A stretch of 64,000 bases of DNA from Lactobacillus sp. ESL0680 (lineage in GTDB: Bacteria > Bacillota > Bacilli > Lactobacillales > Lactobacillaceae): positions 372,001 through 436,000 of the forward strand of contig NZ_CP113945.1 of the NCBI RefSeq assembly GCF_029392855.1. The letters are read 5' to 3'. The position numbers and the translations under genes are program-made. Below, piece by piece: positions 8,904 through 17,818 of the stretch. Under the pieces are notes generated by a model. The model did no database searches. It had not been told where the DNA came from and worked only from the letters and a program-made list of their open reading frames with translations. Position 1 is the first letter of the stretch, and the number at the start of each line of letters is the position of its first letter.

Positions 8904-8952
8904 ATATTGTGTAAAGAGAAATTAAGTAAGTAATTGCTAAAGGAGAAATAAA

Positions 8953-11352
8953 ATGGCAGTTGATTACGATTCACAAGAATATTTAAAGAGTGTCGACGCT
9001 GACTGGCGCGCAGCTAACTATCTATCTGTTGGACAGCTTTTCTTAATGAGCAATCCACTATTAAAGCATGACTTAAAAGCTAGTGATGTTAAACCTAAGC
9101 CAATTGGCCACTGGGGCACAATTTCACCACAAAACTTCATTTATGCTCATTTAAATCGGGTAATTAAGAAGTACAACTTGGACATGTTCTATATCGAAGG
9201 TTCAGGTCATGGTGGTCAAGTAATGGTTTCTAATGCCTATCTTGATGGTTCATATACCGAGCGCTTCCCTGACATTAAGCAGGATGAAGAAGGCATGGCT
9301 AAGTTGTTCAAGCGCTTCAGCTTTCCGGGTGGTTCAGCTTCACACGCTGCTCCTGAAACACCAGGCTCATTGCACGAAGGCGGCGAGTTAGGTTATTCAC
9401 TCTCACACGGTACAGGTGCGATTTTGGATAATCCAGACGTAATTGCGGCCGTTGAAATCGGTGATGGGGAATCAGAAACTGGACCATTAGCAACTAGCTG
9501 GTTCAGCGATAAGTTTATCAATCCAATTAAAGACGGTGCCGTCTTACCAATCTTACAAATTAATGGCTTCAAGATTTCTAATCCAACCATCGTTTCACGG
9601 ATGACTGATGAAGAACTGACTAAGTATTTTGAAGGCATGGGCTGGCACCCATACATTATTTCTGCTTATAATGGCGGCGAATTTGATGGTTACAAGGACC
9701 ATATGCAAGTTCACCAAGAAATGGCTAAGTTAATGGATACTGTGATTGAAGAAATCAAGGCAATCCAAAAGCATGCTCGTGAAAACAATGATGCTACCTT
9801 ACCACATTGGCCAATGATTATCTTTAGAGTACCTAAGGGTTGGACTGGTCCTAAGTTTGATCTTGATGGTAATCCGATTGAAAACTCATTTAGAGCACAC
9901 CAAATTCCAATTCCTGTTGAACAAGATGATATGGAACACAAAGACATGCTGGTTGACTGGCTTAAGAGTTACAAACCAGAAGAATTGTTTGATGAAAATG
10001 GTGCTCCAACTGAAATCGTTAAGCAGAACATGGTTCATGGCGATCAAAGAATGGCAATGAACCCAATTACCAACGGTGGTAAAAATCCTAAGCGTTTGGC
10101 TTTGCCTGACTATCGTAAGTATGCGTTGAAGTTTGACAAGCCAGGTTCAGTTGAAGCTCAAGACATGGCTGAATGGGCAAAATATTTGAGTGAAGTTGCT
10201 GACATGAACCCAGATACATTCCGCGGCTTTGGCCCAGATGAAACTAAATCCAACAGAATGTTCAAGTTGCTTGATGACCAAAAGCGGCAATGGGGTGAGC
10301 AAATTCATGAGCCAAATGATGAAAACTTGGCACCAAGTGGTCGAATTATTGACTCACAATTGTCAGAACACCAAGATGAAGGTTGGCTTGAAGGCTACGT
10401 TCTAACTGGTCGTCACGGTTTCTTTGCTACTTATGAAGCCTTTGGTCGTGTTGTTGACTCAATGTTAACCCAACATATGAAGTGGTTGCGTAAGGCTAAG
10501 GAACAATATTGGCGCCATGATTACCCATCGTTAAACTTTGTTGCTACTTCTACTGTGTTCCAACAAGATCACAATGGTTATACTCACCAAGACCCAGGTA
10601 TTTTGACCCATATGTACGAAAAGAACCGGCCAGATTTGATTCATGAATATCTGCCGTCAGATACTAACTCATTATTGGCAATTTCGCAAAAGGCCTTTAC
10701 TGACCGTGAATGTATTAACATTTTGGTTACTTCTAAGCAGCCGCGGCCACAATGGTTCTCGATTGATGAGGCAACTAAGATTGCACAACATGGTTTGTCA
10801 TACATTGATTGGGCTTCAACTGACCAAAATGCTAAGCCAGATGTTGTCTTTGCTTCGACTGAAACTGAACCAACAATGGAATCGTTAGCTGCGATTGATA
10901 TCTTGCACAAGGAATTTCCAGATTTGAAGATGCGTTACATTAATATCATTGATATTATGAAGTTAATGAATACTAAGGATAATCCAGATGCAATTTCTGA
11001 CGAAGAATTTGACCGTTTATTCCCAAGTGATGTGCCAGTTATCTTTGCATGGCACGGCTTTAAAGCAATGATGCAATCAATCTGGTTTGGTCGCAAACGT
11101 GATAATATTCATATTCACTGCTACGAAGAAGAAGGCGACATTACCACGCCATTTGATATGCGGGTAGTGAACGAACTTGATCGTTTCCACTTAGCTAAAG
11201 ATGCTGTCTTGAGCGTACCAGGGCTGGCTGATAAGAGTGCTGGCTTTGTAGCTAAGATGGATAAGTTGCTTGCTAAGCACCACCAATATATTCGTGATAA
11301 TGGTGAAGATATGCCGGAAGTTACCGAATGGCAATGGACTGGTTTGAAATAA
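8953..11352 (+). CDS. xfp: Xylulose-5-phosphate/fructose-6-phosphate phosphoketolase
   Basis: Thiamine-diphosphate enzyme that splits xylulose-5-phosphate (and often fructose-6-phosphate) with phosphate, giving acetyl phosphate plus a triose or tetrose phosphate. The 799 residues fit the family. Visible signatures are [27 protein letters not shown], the TPP-binding [11 protein letters not shown], and the C-terminal [11 protein letters not shown] region. It has its own promoter, a good AAAGGAG site and a strong terminator. In a largely homofermentative group this gives a route from nucleoside ribose and pentoses to acetate, consistent with rpiA and the nucleoside hydrolase nearby. The divergent DeoR gene is the likely regulator. 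Whether it uses fructose-6-phosphate cannot be read from sequence. Confidence 0.95.
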   Translation: MAVDYDSQEYLKSVDADWRAANYLSVGQLFLMSNPLLKHDLKASDVKPKPIGHWGTISPQNFIYAHLNRVIKKYNLDMFYIEGSGHGGQVMVSNAYLDGSYTERFPDIKQDEEGMAKLFKRFSFPGGSASHAAPETPGSLHEGGELGYSLSHGTGAILDNPDVIAAVEIGDGESETGPLATSWFSDKFINPIKDGAVLPILQINGFKISNPTIVSRMTDEELTKYFEGMGWHPYIISAYNGGEFDGYKDHMQVHQEMAKLMDTVIEEIKAIQKHARENNDATLPHWPMIIFRVPKGWTGPKFDLDGNPIENSFRAHQIPIPVEQDDMEHKDMLVDWLKSYKPEELFDENGAPTEIVKQNMVHGDQRMAMNPITNGGKNPKRLALPDYRKYALKFDKPGSVEAQDMAEWAKYLSEVADMNPDTFRGFGPDETKSNRMFKLLDDQKRQWGEQIHEPNDENLAPSGRIIDSQLSEHQDEGWLEGYVLTGRHGFFATYEAFGRVVDSMLTQHMKWLRKAKEQYWRHDYPSLNFVATSTVFQQDHNGYTHQDPGILTHMYEKNRPDLIHEYLPSDTNSLLAISQKAFTDRECINILVTSKQPRPQWFSIDEATKIAQHGLSYIDWASTDQNAKPDVVFASTETEPTMESLAAIDILHKEFPDLKMRYINIIDIMKLMNTKDNPDAISDEEFDRLFPSDVPVIFAWHGFKAMMQSIWFGRKRDNIHIHCYEEEGDITTPFDMRVVNELDRFHLAKDAVLSVPGLADKSAGFVAKMDKLLAKHHQYIRDNGEDMPEVTEWQWTGLK

Positions 11353-11383
11353 TTTAACTAATCAAATATCCCTCTAAATAGAG

Positions 11384-11418
11384 AAGAACCTAGTTTCAAT
11401 TGAAACTAGGTTCTTTTT
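11384..11418 (+). terminator. Strong intrinsic terminator after xfp
   Basis: A long palindrome, agaacctagtttcaa and its complement, centred at 11399/11400, is followed by TTTTT. Confidence 0.9.
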
Positions 11419-11599
11419 GATAAAAATGTAATACACGTTTAATAAATTTATGGCATTATAATATGCAGTGACATATAATAAAAGTAACATTCAGATAGCT
11501 TGAACGCGGTGGCAAATCCTGATTCTAAGGAGATGATGCGTATGGTGTAACAAAACCATGCAGCAGAATTCTTGTTAAAGAAGGGAGGAGCTGAGTACC

Positions 11600-11764
11600 T
11601 TGCTGGGTACTTTATTGAGAGTTGGCTGGTCAATAATATCGCTAATTGTGATGATCGATATAATTATTAAGCAAATTAATATTTTATTATCTGATCTGAT
11701 TGAAATGACGATTTTGCATGATCTGCTAATGAGTTTGGTAAAATTTTTTACCAGACAAAAATAA
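11600..11764 (+). CDS. Possible 54-residue hydrophobic peptide (type I toxin-like?)
   Basis: Not recognised. A TTG start at 11600 follows GGGAGG at 11583-11588 and opens 54 codons. The product begins MLGTLLRVGWSIISLIVMID, a hydrophobic helix of about 22 residues, and ends in the basic KFFTRQK. The start region can fold (gtacc/ggtac around 11596-11610), and a hairpin begins right at the stop codon. Small membrane peptides with folded starts and a stop-proximal hairpin are typical of type I toxins, but no antisense RNA promoter could be identified on the other strand. It may also be chance within a noncoding RNA. Confidence 0.35.
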   Translation: MLGTLLRVGWSIISLIVMIDIIIKQINILLSDLIEMTILHDLLMSLVKFFTRQK

Positions 11765-11847
11765 CCGTTATAGCTCTGGACGGGGTAACAACGGTTAATT
11801 AGTTTATTATTCTGCCACCGCTAATAAGCGATGATTCTGAGTGCTGG

Positions 11848-11876
11848 CGATCCTATTGATAGTAGGATCGTTTTTA
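11848..11876 (+). terminator. Intrinsic terminator of the small transcript
   Basis: Perfect arms cgatccta (11848-11855) and taggatcg (11863-11870) with a 7-base loop, followed by TTTTT. Confidence 0.85.
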
Positions 11877-11962
11877 TTACTCATGAATATTATAGCATGG
11901 GATTAGCATGGTGAACAAGCAATGCTTTTTGCAATTTAATATTAATTTTTAATTGATTTTCC

Positions 11963-11991
11963 TTGTTAAAATAAAATAAATTATTTATAAT
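11963..11991 (+). promoter_or_regulatory. Promoter of the riboswitch-ATPase unit
   Basis: TTGTTA (11963-11968) and TATAAT (11986-11991) have exactly 17 bases between them. Transcription would start near 11997, at the 5' base of the predicted riboswitch. Confidence 0.75.
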
Positions 11992-11993
11992 TA

Positions 11994-12115
11994 GCTTAAC
12001 CATAAGGGAGTAACAGCAATTACTTGCGATAAGCCCAACAGCCGAAAGCGAAACTTTCTGGACTTATCTTAATTAGTGAGACTTGTGTGCAGTGTGCATA
12101 TAAGTCTCTTTTTTA
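11994..12115 (+). promoter_or_regulatory. yybP-ykoY-like manganese riboswitch with terminator
   Basis: The leader of the P-type ATPase contains AAGGGAGTAAC (12004-12014), close to the GGGGAGUAGC loop of the yybP-ykoY family. A second element follows: gataagccc-AACAGCCG-aaag-cgaa-cttt-CTGG-acttatc (12028-12067). Between this aptamer and the gene sits a terminator, gagactt (12078-12084)/aagtctc (12102-12108), with an inner tgc/gca pair and a T run. In this family Mn2+ binding relieves termination and turns on cation exporters or P-type ATPases, including one in Lactococcus. Family assignment is by recalled consensus and location; the P1 helix is imperfect here. Confidence 0.72.
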
Positions 12116-12128
12116 TTAGGAGGTAAAA

Positions 12129-14795
12129 ATGGCCCAAGATTATTACAGACAAGCGGTTCAAGAAGTAGCCAGTGAATTAGACACGTCACTAAGCAAAGGA
12201 TTGACTGCAAGTCAAGTTAAGCAGCGCCGAGAGCAATACGGTGTTAACAGTTTGGCTGGGAAGAAGAAAGTCAGCCTTTGGCAACGTTTTTTAGCTCAAT
12301 TCAAAGATTTTATGATTATTGTCTTGATTATTGCGGCGTTATTGTCAGGATTTGTTGCTCAAGAATGGACTGATGCGGCAATAATTATGATTGTTGTCTT
12401 ATTGAACGCAATTTTGGGCGTTTTTCAAGAAGCACGTTCAGAAGAAGCAATTAATGCTTTGAAAAAAATGGCAACGCCAAGCGCGCACGTCAGGCGTAAT
12501 GGTCAGGTTGTGGAAATTCCCAGCACTGAATTGGTTCCAGGGGACGTTGTTTTATTAGAGGCCGGCGATGTGGTCCCAGCTGATTTGCGCTTAACAAGCG
12601 TCAACAGCTTAAAGGTTGAGGAATCGGCATTAACGGGCGAATCTGTTCCAGTTGACAAACAAGACATACCACTAGAAGAAGCACAGGTTGCTCTGGCTGA
12701 CCAAGACGACATGGCCTTTGCGAATACTAATGTTACTTATGGTCGCGCCGAGGGGATAGTTACCCAGACGGGAATGCACACGGAGGTTGGTAAAATTGCG
12801 ACGCTGCTTAATAATACCGATGAAACTGATACGCCGCTGAAGCAAAATCTGGATCAGCTGGGAAAAACACTGACGATTATGATTTTGGTAATCTGTGCGA
12901 TTGTGTTTGCTGTTGGCTTCTTTACCAAGCAAGGTACAGAACCAGTCGACAAATTAGCGATTGACATGTTTTTGGTAGCTGTGTCGTTAGCTGTAGCGGC
13001 AATTCCGGAAGGCTTACCAGCGATTGTTACTATTATTTTGGCATTAGGCACGCAAGTGATGGCTAAGCACAAGTCAATTGTGCGCAAACTGCCCGCTGTG
13101 GAAACATTGGGAGCAACAGACGTTATTTGTTCTGATAAAACAGGAACACTGACGCAGAATAAAATGACAGTTGAACGAGTTTATTATGACGGTCAAGTTC
13201 ATCAGGCTGAACAAGCAATTACTGCAAAAAATCCTGCTTTGTTGGCAATGCTGCTAGCAAATGATACGCAAATTAGCGACAAGCAGCTTTTGGGCGATCC
13301 AACCGAAACGGCCTTGGTTCAGTATGCAATTAACCAAAAAATTAATGTCCAAGAATTGTTGGCACAACATCAACGTGTGCAGGAAGTTCCCTTTGATTCT
13401 GAACGTAAGTTGATGAGTACTGTTAATCAAGATGGCGATCATTTTTTGGTGGCTGTTAAGGGGGCACCTGACCAATTATTAAAACGGGTCACTAAGATTG
13501 AAAAAAATGGGCAAATTGTTCCGATTACTGAGGCCCAAAAGCAAGAAATTTTAGCAGCTAATCAAACTATGGCTGAACAAGCATTACGTGTACTAGCTTT
13601 GGCTTATAAAGCTGTCGAGCAGCCGTATGATGAGCCAACAACTGACAATGTTGAGCAAGACCTTATCTTTACTGGATTGGTTGGGATGATTGACCCAGAA
13701 AGACCAGAAGCTAAAGCTGCAATTGCGGAAGCCAAGCAGGCTGGCATTCGAACGGTAATGATTACAGGCGATTTTCAAGTAACAGCACAAGCAATTGCTC
13801 AACGGCTGGGGATTATTGAGCCGGGGCAAGACCAGCAAGTGATTACAGGTGCCCAGCTTGATAAAATAAGTGATGACTACTTGCAAGAGCATGTTGGCGA
13901 CTATAGCGTTTATGCGCGTGTTTCACCGGAACACAAGGTGCGGATTGTTAAGGCATGGCAAGCACAAGGCAAGATTGTGGCAATGACTGGCGACGGTGTG
14001 AATGACGCGCCGAGTTTGAAACAGGCTGACATTGGTATTGGCATGGGGATTACGGGAACCGAGGTTTCTAAGGGTGCCAGCGACATGATTTTGGCTGATG
14101 ATAATTTTGCCACGATTGTTGAAGCGGTTAAGCAGGGACGAAAAGTTTTCAGTAATATTCAGAAGGCGATTCTATACCTAATGAGCTGCAATGTTGGTGA
14201 AGTTCTAACTGTCTTTATGATGACAATGCTTGGCTGGGACATTTTGGCACCTGTGCAATTATTGTGGATTAATCTGGTAACAGACACGTTGCCGGCAATT
14301 GCATTAGGACTTGAGCCGGTGGAAAAGGGCATTATGAATCGGCGGCCGCGGGGGAAGAAATCGACGTTCTTTAGCGGCGGAGTTGCCAGTTCCATTGTTT
14401 ATCAAGGTGTTTTGGAAGGCATATTAGTGTTGACAACTTACCAGTTGGGACTTAATTTTGGCCCGCACCTTGCTAATAGTACCTTGCAGCATGAGGATGC
14501 GTTAACGATGGCCTTTCTGACTTTAGGATTAATTCAGCTGTTCCATGCGGTTAATTCCAAGTACATTCACCAGTCAATCTTCACGAAGCAAACATTTGCT
14601 AATAAGTGGTTTAACTGGGCAATCCTAGTTTCTGCATTGGTAATGGCGGCAGTGGAATTGCCGTTCATGACGAAATTCTTTGACGTAACGGAATTGAACG
14701 GCGTGCAGTGGTTAATTGTTTTGTTAGCTGGTATCTGCATGATTGTAATTGTGGAAATTGTCAAATTCTTTGAAAGAAGATTGAGCGAGAAGTAA
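12129..14795 (+). CDS. P-type cation ATPase (Ca2+/Mn2+ type, P2A)
   Basis: Integral membrane pump of 888 residues, the length and order of SERCA/PMR1-like bacterial enzymes. It has an N-terminal cation-ATPase domain, an actuator domain with LTGES, and membrane helix 4 with IPEGLPA. The phosphorylation site DKTGTLTQNK has its catalytic Asp at residue 336; TGDGVNDAPSL is the hinge, and helix 6 carries WINLVTDTLPA with the N and D ion ligands. A near-perfect AGGAGGT precedes the ATG. The predicted Mn2+ riboswitch ahead of it argues that manganese export or detoxification is its main task in these Mn-rich lactobacilli, though the ion ligands also suit Ca2+. Confidence 0.92.
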   Translation: MAQDYYRQAVQEVASELDTSLSKGLTASQVKQRREQYGVNSLAGKKKVSLWQRFLAQFKDFMIIVLIIAALLSGFVAQEWTDAAIIMIVVLLNAILGVFQEARSEEAINALKKMATPSAHVRRNGQVVEIPSTELVPGDVVLLEAGDVVPADLRLTSVNSLKVEESALTGESVPVDKQDIPLEEAQVALADQDDMAFANTNVTYGRAEGIVTQTGMHTEVGKIATLLNNTDETDTPLKQNLDQLGKTLTIMILVICAIVFAVGFFTKQGTEPVDKLAIDMFLVAVSLAVAAIPEGLPAIVTIILALGTQVMAKHKSIVRKLPAVETLGATDVICSDKTGTLTQNKMTVERVYYDGQVHQAEQAITAKNPALLAMLLANDTQISDKQLLGDPTETALVQYAINQKINVQELLAQHQRVQEVPFDSERKLMSTVNQDGDHFLVAVKGAPDQLLKRVTKIEKNGQIVPITEAQKQEILAANQTMAEQALRVLALAYKAVEQPYDEPTTDNVEQDLIFTGLVGMIDPERPEAKAAIAEAKQAGIRTVMITGDFQVTAQAIAQRLGIIEPGQDQQVITGAQLDKISDDYLQEHVGDYSVYARVSPEHKVRIVKAWQAQGKIVAMTGDGVNDAPSLKQADIGIGMGITGTEVSKGASDMILADDNFATIVEAVKQGRKVFSNIQKAILYLMSCNVGEVLTVFMMTMLGWDILAPVQLLWINLVTDTLPAIALGLEPVEKGIMNRRPRGKKSTFFSGGVASSIVYQGVLEGILVLTTYQLGLNFGPHLANSTLQHEDALTMAFLTLGLIQLFHAVNSKYIHQSIFTKQTFANKWFNWAILVSALVMAAVELPFMTKFFDVTELNGVQWLIVLLAGICMIVIVEIVKFFERRLSEK

Positions 14796-14811
14796 GTTTT
14801 AAAAAATTATG

Positions 14812-14856
14812 AAAAAATCCCCCTTGCAGAATTGTTTCTGTAAGGGGGATTTTTTG
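14812..14856. terminator. Bidirectional intrinsic terminator
   Basis: Arms aaaaaatcccccttgcaga (14812-14830) and tctgtaagggggatttttt (14837-14855) give a long G+C-rich stem with A and T flanks. It serves both the ATPase and the convergent msrC gene. Confidence 0.9.
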
Positions 14857-14868
14857 CTGGTGAAGGAT

Positions 14869-15318
14869 TTATGCGATTACTAACGCCGCTATTTTTGCTA
14901 AATATTCTGCATCGACTTCGTCAAAAATCGCGAAATCATTGCTGTCTAGGTCCAGAACTGCAATTAATTGGTCATTTTTAACCATTGGGACGACAATTTC
15001 AGAATTAGTTGCGGCATCACAGGCAATATGACCCGCGAATTGATGAACGTCTGGGACAATTTGCGTTTGCCGAGTTGCAGCGGCCGTACCGCAAACGCCT
15101 TTACCTAAGGCAATGTGCATGCAGGCAACGGGGCCCTGGAATGGCCCTAAAATTAATTCGCCATTTTGATAGCGGTAAAAGCCGGCGTAACTGACGTTTG
15201 GCAGACCGCTGAACAATAGTGCGTTAATGTTGCTCATATTGGCAATTAAGTCATGTTCACCAGTAAGTAAGCTCTTGGCTTGCTCAAGCAGCAGTTGATA
15301 ATTTTCTTGTTTATTCAT
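14869..15318 (-). CDS. msrC: Free methionine-(R)-sulfoxide reductase (GAF domain)
   Basis: Single GAF-domain enzyme that reduces free methionine-R-sulfoxide. The 149 residues contain the three family cysteines in context: PVACMHI, GKGVCGTAA and HIACDAATNSEIVVP, matching the fRMsr pattern rather than a signalling GAF domain. It is a monocistronic minus-strand gene with a ribosome site GAGGAGAAAT before the ATG. It contributes to repair of oxidised amino acids and fits with Dps as oxidative-stress equipment. Confidence is high because all catalytic cysteines are present. Confidence 0.9.
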   Translation of the reverse strand: MNKQENYQLLLEQAKSLLTGEHDLIANMSNINALLFSGLPNVSYAGFYRYQNGELILGPFQGPVACMHIALGKGVCGTAAATRQTQIVPDVHQFAGHIACDAATNSEIVVPMVKNDQLIAVLDLDSNDFAIFDEVDAEYLAKIAALVIA

Positions 15319-15452
15319 TTATTTCTCCTCATTAACGTTAGTGTAAACTAGTTTGTTAAATTTGAAAACGATAACAAACTTACGAAACTAATTTTATTTT
15401 GCTATTCTAAATAAGTCGTCTAAAAATTAGGGACGAAATAGGAGGAATTTGG

Positions 15453-16868
15453 ATGAAAAAAATGGACGCAATTGTCAAGGTGGAAAAACCTTGGCTAGTA
15501 ATGGCAGGGATGCTAATCGGTACCTTTGTGGGGATGCTGTCAGAAACATCACTGAACATCGCATTGCCCCAATTAATGAAAATTTTTGGCGTTAGCAGTT
15601 CACAAATTCAATTTTTAGTAACAGGCTACATGTTAATTATTGGGATTATCCTGCCATTTTCAAGTTTATTAACTAAATGGTTTAGCACACGGAAAATTGT
15701 CATTACTGGGTTATTGGCCTTTATTATTGGGTCGGTTATTTCAGCTATGGCACCTAATTTTGCTATTTTATTGACTGGCCGAATGATTCAAGGAATTGGT
15801 ACGGGCTTAATCCTGCCAATTACCTTTACGGTTGCAATGTTGATTTTCCCACCATATAAGCTGGGGACAGCAATGGGTGTCTGCAGCTTGGTTATTATGC
15901 TGGCACCAGCAATTGGCCCAACTTTAACTGGAATTATCTTAGGCAAGTTATCGTGGAGCTATGTTTTCTGGTTATTCGTACCATTCTTAGTTATTGCATT
16001 GATTTTAGCCATCTTTGGTTTAAAAAATGTTGGTCAAATTACTAAGCCACGCGTTGATTTCTTATCTGTAATTGAATCAGTAGTTGGCTTTTCAAGTTTA
16101 GTTATGTCAGTTAGTTTGGCAAGTGGCTTGGGCTGGAGTTCACCTGTTGTCTTAGGTTTACTTGTTCTTGGTTTAATTGTTTTGTTCTTTTATGGCAAGC
16201 GTCAATTGCATTTGACCGAGCCGGTTTTGAACTTACATGTGTTCAATAAACGTGCCTTTACTTTGGGTGCATTAAGTGTGATGGTCGATTTTGCCATTAT
16301 TTTGTCGGCAATGTACTTATTACCGCAATATTTGCAAAAAGGATTATCACTGCCAGTTGCAATTACTGGCTTAATCATGTTGCCGGGCGGAATTATTAAT
16401 GCCGCTGTTTCAGCTTTTGCTGGGAGAATGTACGATTCACTTGGCGCAAAAATTCCAGCAGTACTTGGTTTTATCTTGGCTATTGTTGGGATCGTGATGT
16501 TATTAATGTCCAACAGTCATTCCAGCTTGGCTTACGTTGTGGCAGCGCACATCATTTTAATGGTTGGCTGTCCGTTAGCAATGTCACCAGCCCAAACTTA
16601 CGCTCTGAATTCTTTGCAGGGGCAAGAATCGGCTGATGGCAGTACGATTTTGAATACCATGCAACAGATTGTTGGTGCCCTAGCAACGGCTTTAGCAACT
16701 AGCTTGCTCGGATTAGGACAAGTAGCTTATCAAGGCGCTGATAGTGCTGCTCGGTTCACTAACGGGGTCCACTATGGCTTATTCTTTACCCTTGCATTAG
16801 CTATTGTTGGTGTCTTGTTGGGAATTAATTTTGGTTCAAGAACGCCAAGTAAAGACATTGATGCTTAA
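15453..16868 (+). CDS. MFS multidrug exporter, DHA2 (EmrB/QacA) family
   Basis: Proton-driven drug exporter in the cytoplasmic membrane. The 471 residues show about 14 hydrophobic helices, the number of the DHA2 group. Motif-C-like GPTLTGIIL in helix 5 (LAPAIGPTL) and the early NIALPQLMKIFGVSSSQIQFLVTGY segment are typical. A GGAGGAATT ribosome site precedes the ATG. It stands alone between a divergent msrC gene and a terminator. Substrates cannot be predicted. Confidence 0.88.
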   Translation: MKKMDAIVKVEKPWLVMAGMLIGTFVGMLSETSLNIALPQLMKIFGVSSSQIQFLVTGYMLIIGIILPFSSLLTKWFSTRKIVITGLLAFIIGSVISAMAPNFAILLTGRMIQGIGTGLILPITFTVAMLIFPPYKLGTAMGVCSLVIMLAPAIGPTLTGIILGKLSWSYVFWLFVPFLVIALILAIFGLKNVGQITKPRVDFLSVIESVVGFSSLVMSVSLASGLGWSSPVVLGLLVLGLIVLFFYGKRQLHLTEPVLNLHVFNKRAFTLGALSVMVDFAIILSAMYLLPQYLQKGLSLPVAITGLIMLPGGIINAAVSAFAGRMYDSLGAKIPAVLGFILAIVGIVMLLMSNSHSSLAYVVAAHIILMVGCPLAMSPAQTYALNSLQGQESADGSTILNTMQQIVGALATALATSLLGLGQVAYQGADSAARFTNGVHYGLFFTLALAIVGVLLGINFGSRTPSKDIDA

Positions 16869-16886
16869 AAAATAATACTACTAAAT

Positions 16887-16924
16887 AACTTTTATCTTTT
16901 AATTTGAGGTAAAAGTTATTTTTT
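16887..16924 (+). terminator. Intrinsic terminator after the MFS gene
   Basis: Arms aacttttatctt (16887-16898) and gaggtaaaagtt (16906-16917) pair with two G-T type mismatches, then ATTTTTT. Confidence 0.75.
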
Positions 16925-17067
16925 ACAAATATAATTAAATTTATATTAACTATTTAATATTTACCTTAAAATAAGGCTTAATTTTTCTAAAAAATTAATT
17001 GGTATAGTAAAATAGACTTAGTTATATATTAAATTTTATTGCAATGATAATGAAAGAGGCGATAACA

Positions 17068-17805
17068 ATGTCGATGATAGAATTCCATGATGTGCAAAAA
17101 TTTTATGGCCATTTTCATGCACTGCACGACATTAATTTGAAGATCGATCAGGGGGAAACGGTTGTCTTAATTGGGCCTTCTGGCTCAGGTAAGAGTACCT
17201 TGGTAAGAACCGTCAACGGCCTTGAATCGATTCAAAAAGGCCAATTGATTGTTAATAATCATGACTTGTCTGATCCCAAAACTGACTTAAATATTTTGCG
17301 GCGGGACGTCGGTATGGTTTTCCAACATTTCAATTTATATAAGAATAAAGATGTGTTAGAAAATATCATGTTGGCACCGCGGATTGTCAGTCATATGCCT
17401 GAAAAAGAAAACAAAGAGCAGGCGATGCATCTATTAGAGATGGTTGGTCTGGAAAAGTGGGCACACAACATGCCGTCACAGATTTCTGGTGGTCAAAAGC
17501 AGCGGGTGGCAATTGCTAGAACGCTAGCCATGCGGCCAAAATTGATCTTATATGATGAACCAACTTCTGCACTTGACCCAGAAATGATTGACGATGTTTT
17601 ACAGGTTATTAAGAAGGTTACAACTGATAGCGGGATGACATCGCTGATCGTTACACACGAGATGGGCTTTGCTAAAGAAGTTGCCAATCGGGTAATCTTT
17701 ATGGATCAAGGTAGAGTTGTGGAAGACGACGCTAGTGAAAGTTTCTTCAAACGGCCTAAGACGGAAAGAGCACAACAATTTTTGAGTAAAATTATTTCAC
17801 ACTAA
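17068..17805 (+). CDS. glnQ: Polar amino-acid ABC transporter ATP-binding protein (GlnQ-like)
   Basis: ATPase of a glutamine/glutamate-type importer. It shows Walker A GPSGSGKST, Q-loop VFQHFNLY, signature SGGQKQRVAIART, Walker B LILYDEPTSALDPE and the switch His in VTHEMGF. The ATG at 17068 follows GAAAGAGG (17051-17058) at good spacing and gives 245 residues; ATGs at 17044 and 17050 are less well placed. The extended -10 TGGTATAGT near 17001 may be the promoter. It is the first gene of a four-gene operon encoding an ATPase, a binding lipoprotein and two permeases. Confidence 0.92.
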   Translation: MSMIEFHDVQKFYGHFHALHDINLKIDQGETVVLIGPSGSGKSTLVRTVNGLESIQKGQLIVNNHDLSDPKTDLNILRRDVGMVFQHFNLYKNKDVLENIMLAPRIVSHMPEKENKEQAMHLLEMVGLEKWAHNMPSQISGGQKQRVAIARTLAMRPKLILYDEPTSALDPEMIDDVLQVIKKVTTDSGMTSLIVTHEMGFAKEVANRVIFMDQGRVVEDDASESFFKRPKTERAQQFLSKIISH

Positions 17806-17818
17806 GGAGGGAGCAATC

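Larger units (their letters stand above)
11448..11880 (+). other. Gene-poor region with an apparent small terminated transcript
   Basis: This is most of the 776-bp gap between xfp and the ATPase leader. TATAAT boxes lie at 11457 and 11474 but lack convincing -35 partners. An AAGGAG (11527-11532) is followed by a two-codon reading frame, ATG GTG TAA at 11542-11550, inside a weak hairpin (cgtatggt/accatgc). Then come GGGAGG (11583), a possible 54-residue reading frame, a hairpin aaccgtt (11763-11769)/aacggtt (11790-11796) right after its stop, and an intrinsic terminator at 11848. Together these suggest a short RNA, either a small-peptide mRNA or a regulatory RNA. No known RNA family (RNase P, tmRNA, SRP, 6S) is recognised. 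Confidence 0.45.

Noticed and set aside
11448..11633. Minus-strand 61-codon frame in the xfp-ATPase gap
   Set aside because: Start lacks a ribosome site, composition is not protein-like, and the plus-strand features explain the region better.
16869..17067. T-box or other riboswitch before the amino-acid ABC operon
   Set aside because: AT-rich sequence with a terminator for the previous gene but no T-box consensus or second terminator.
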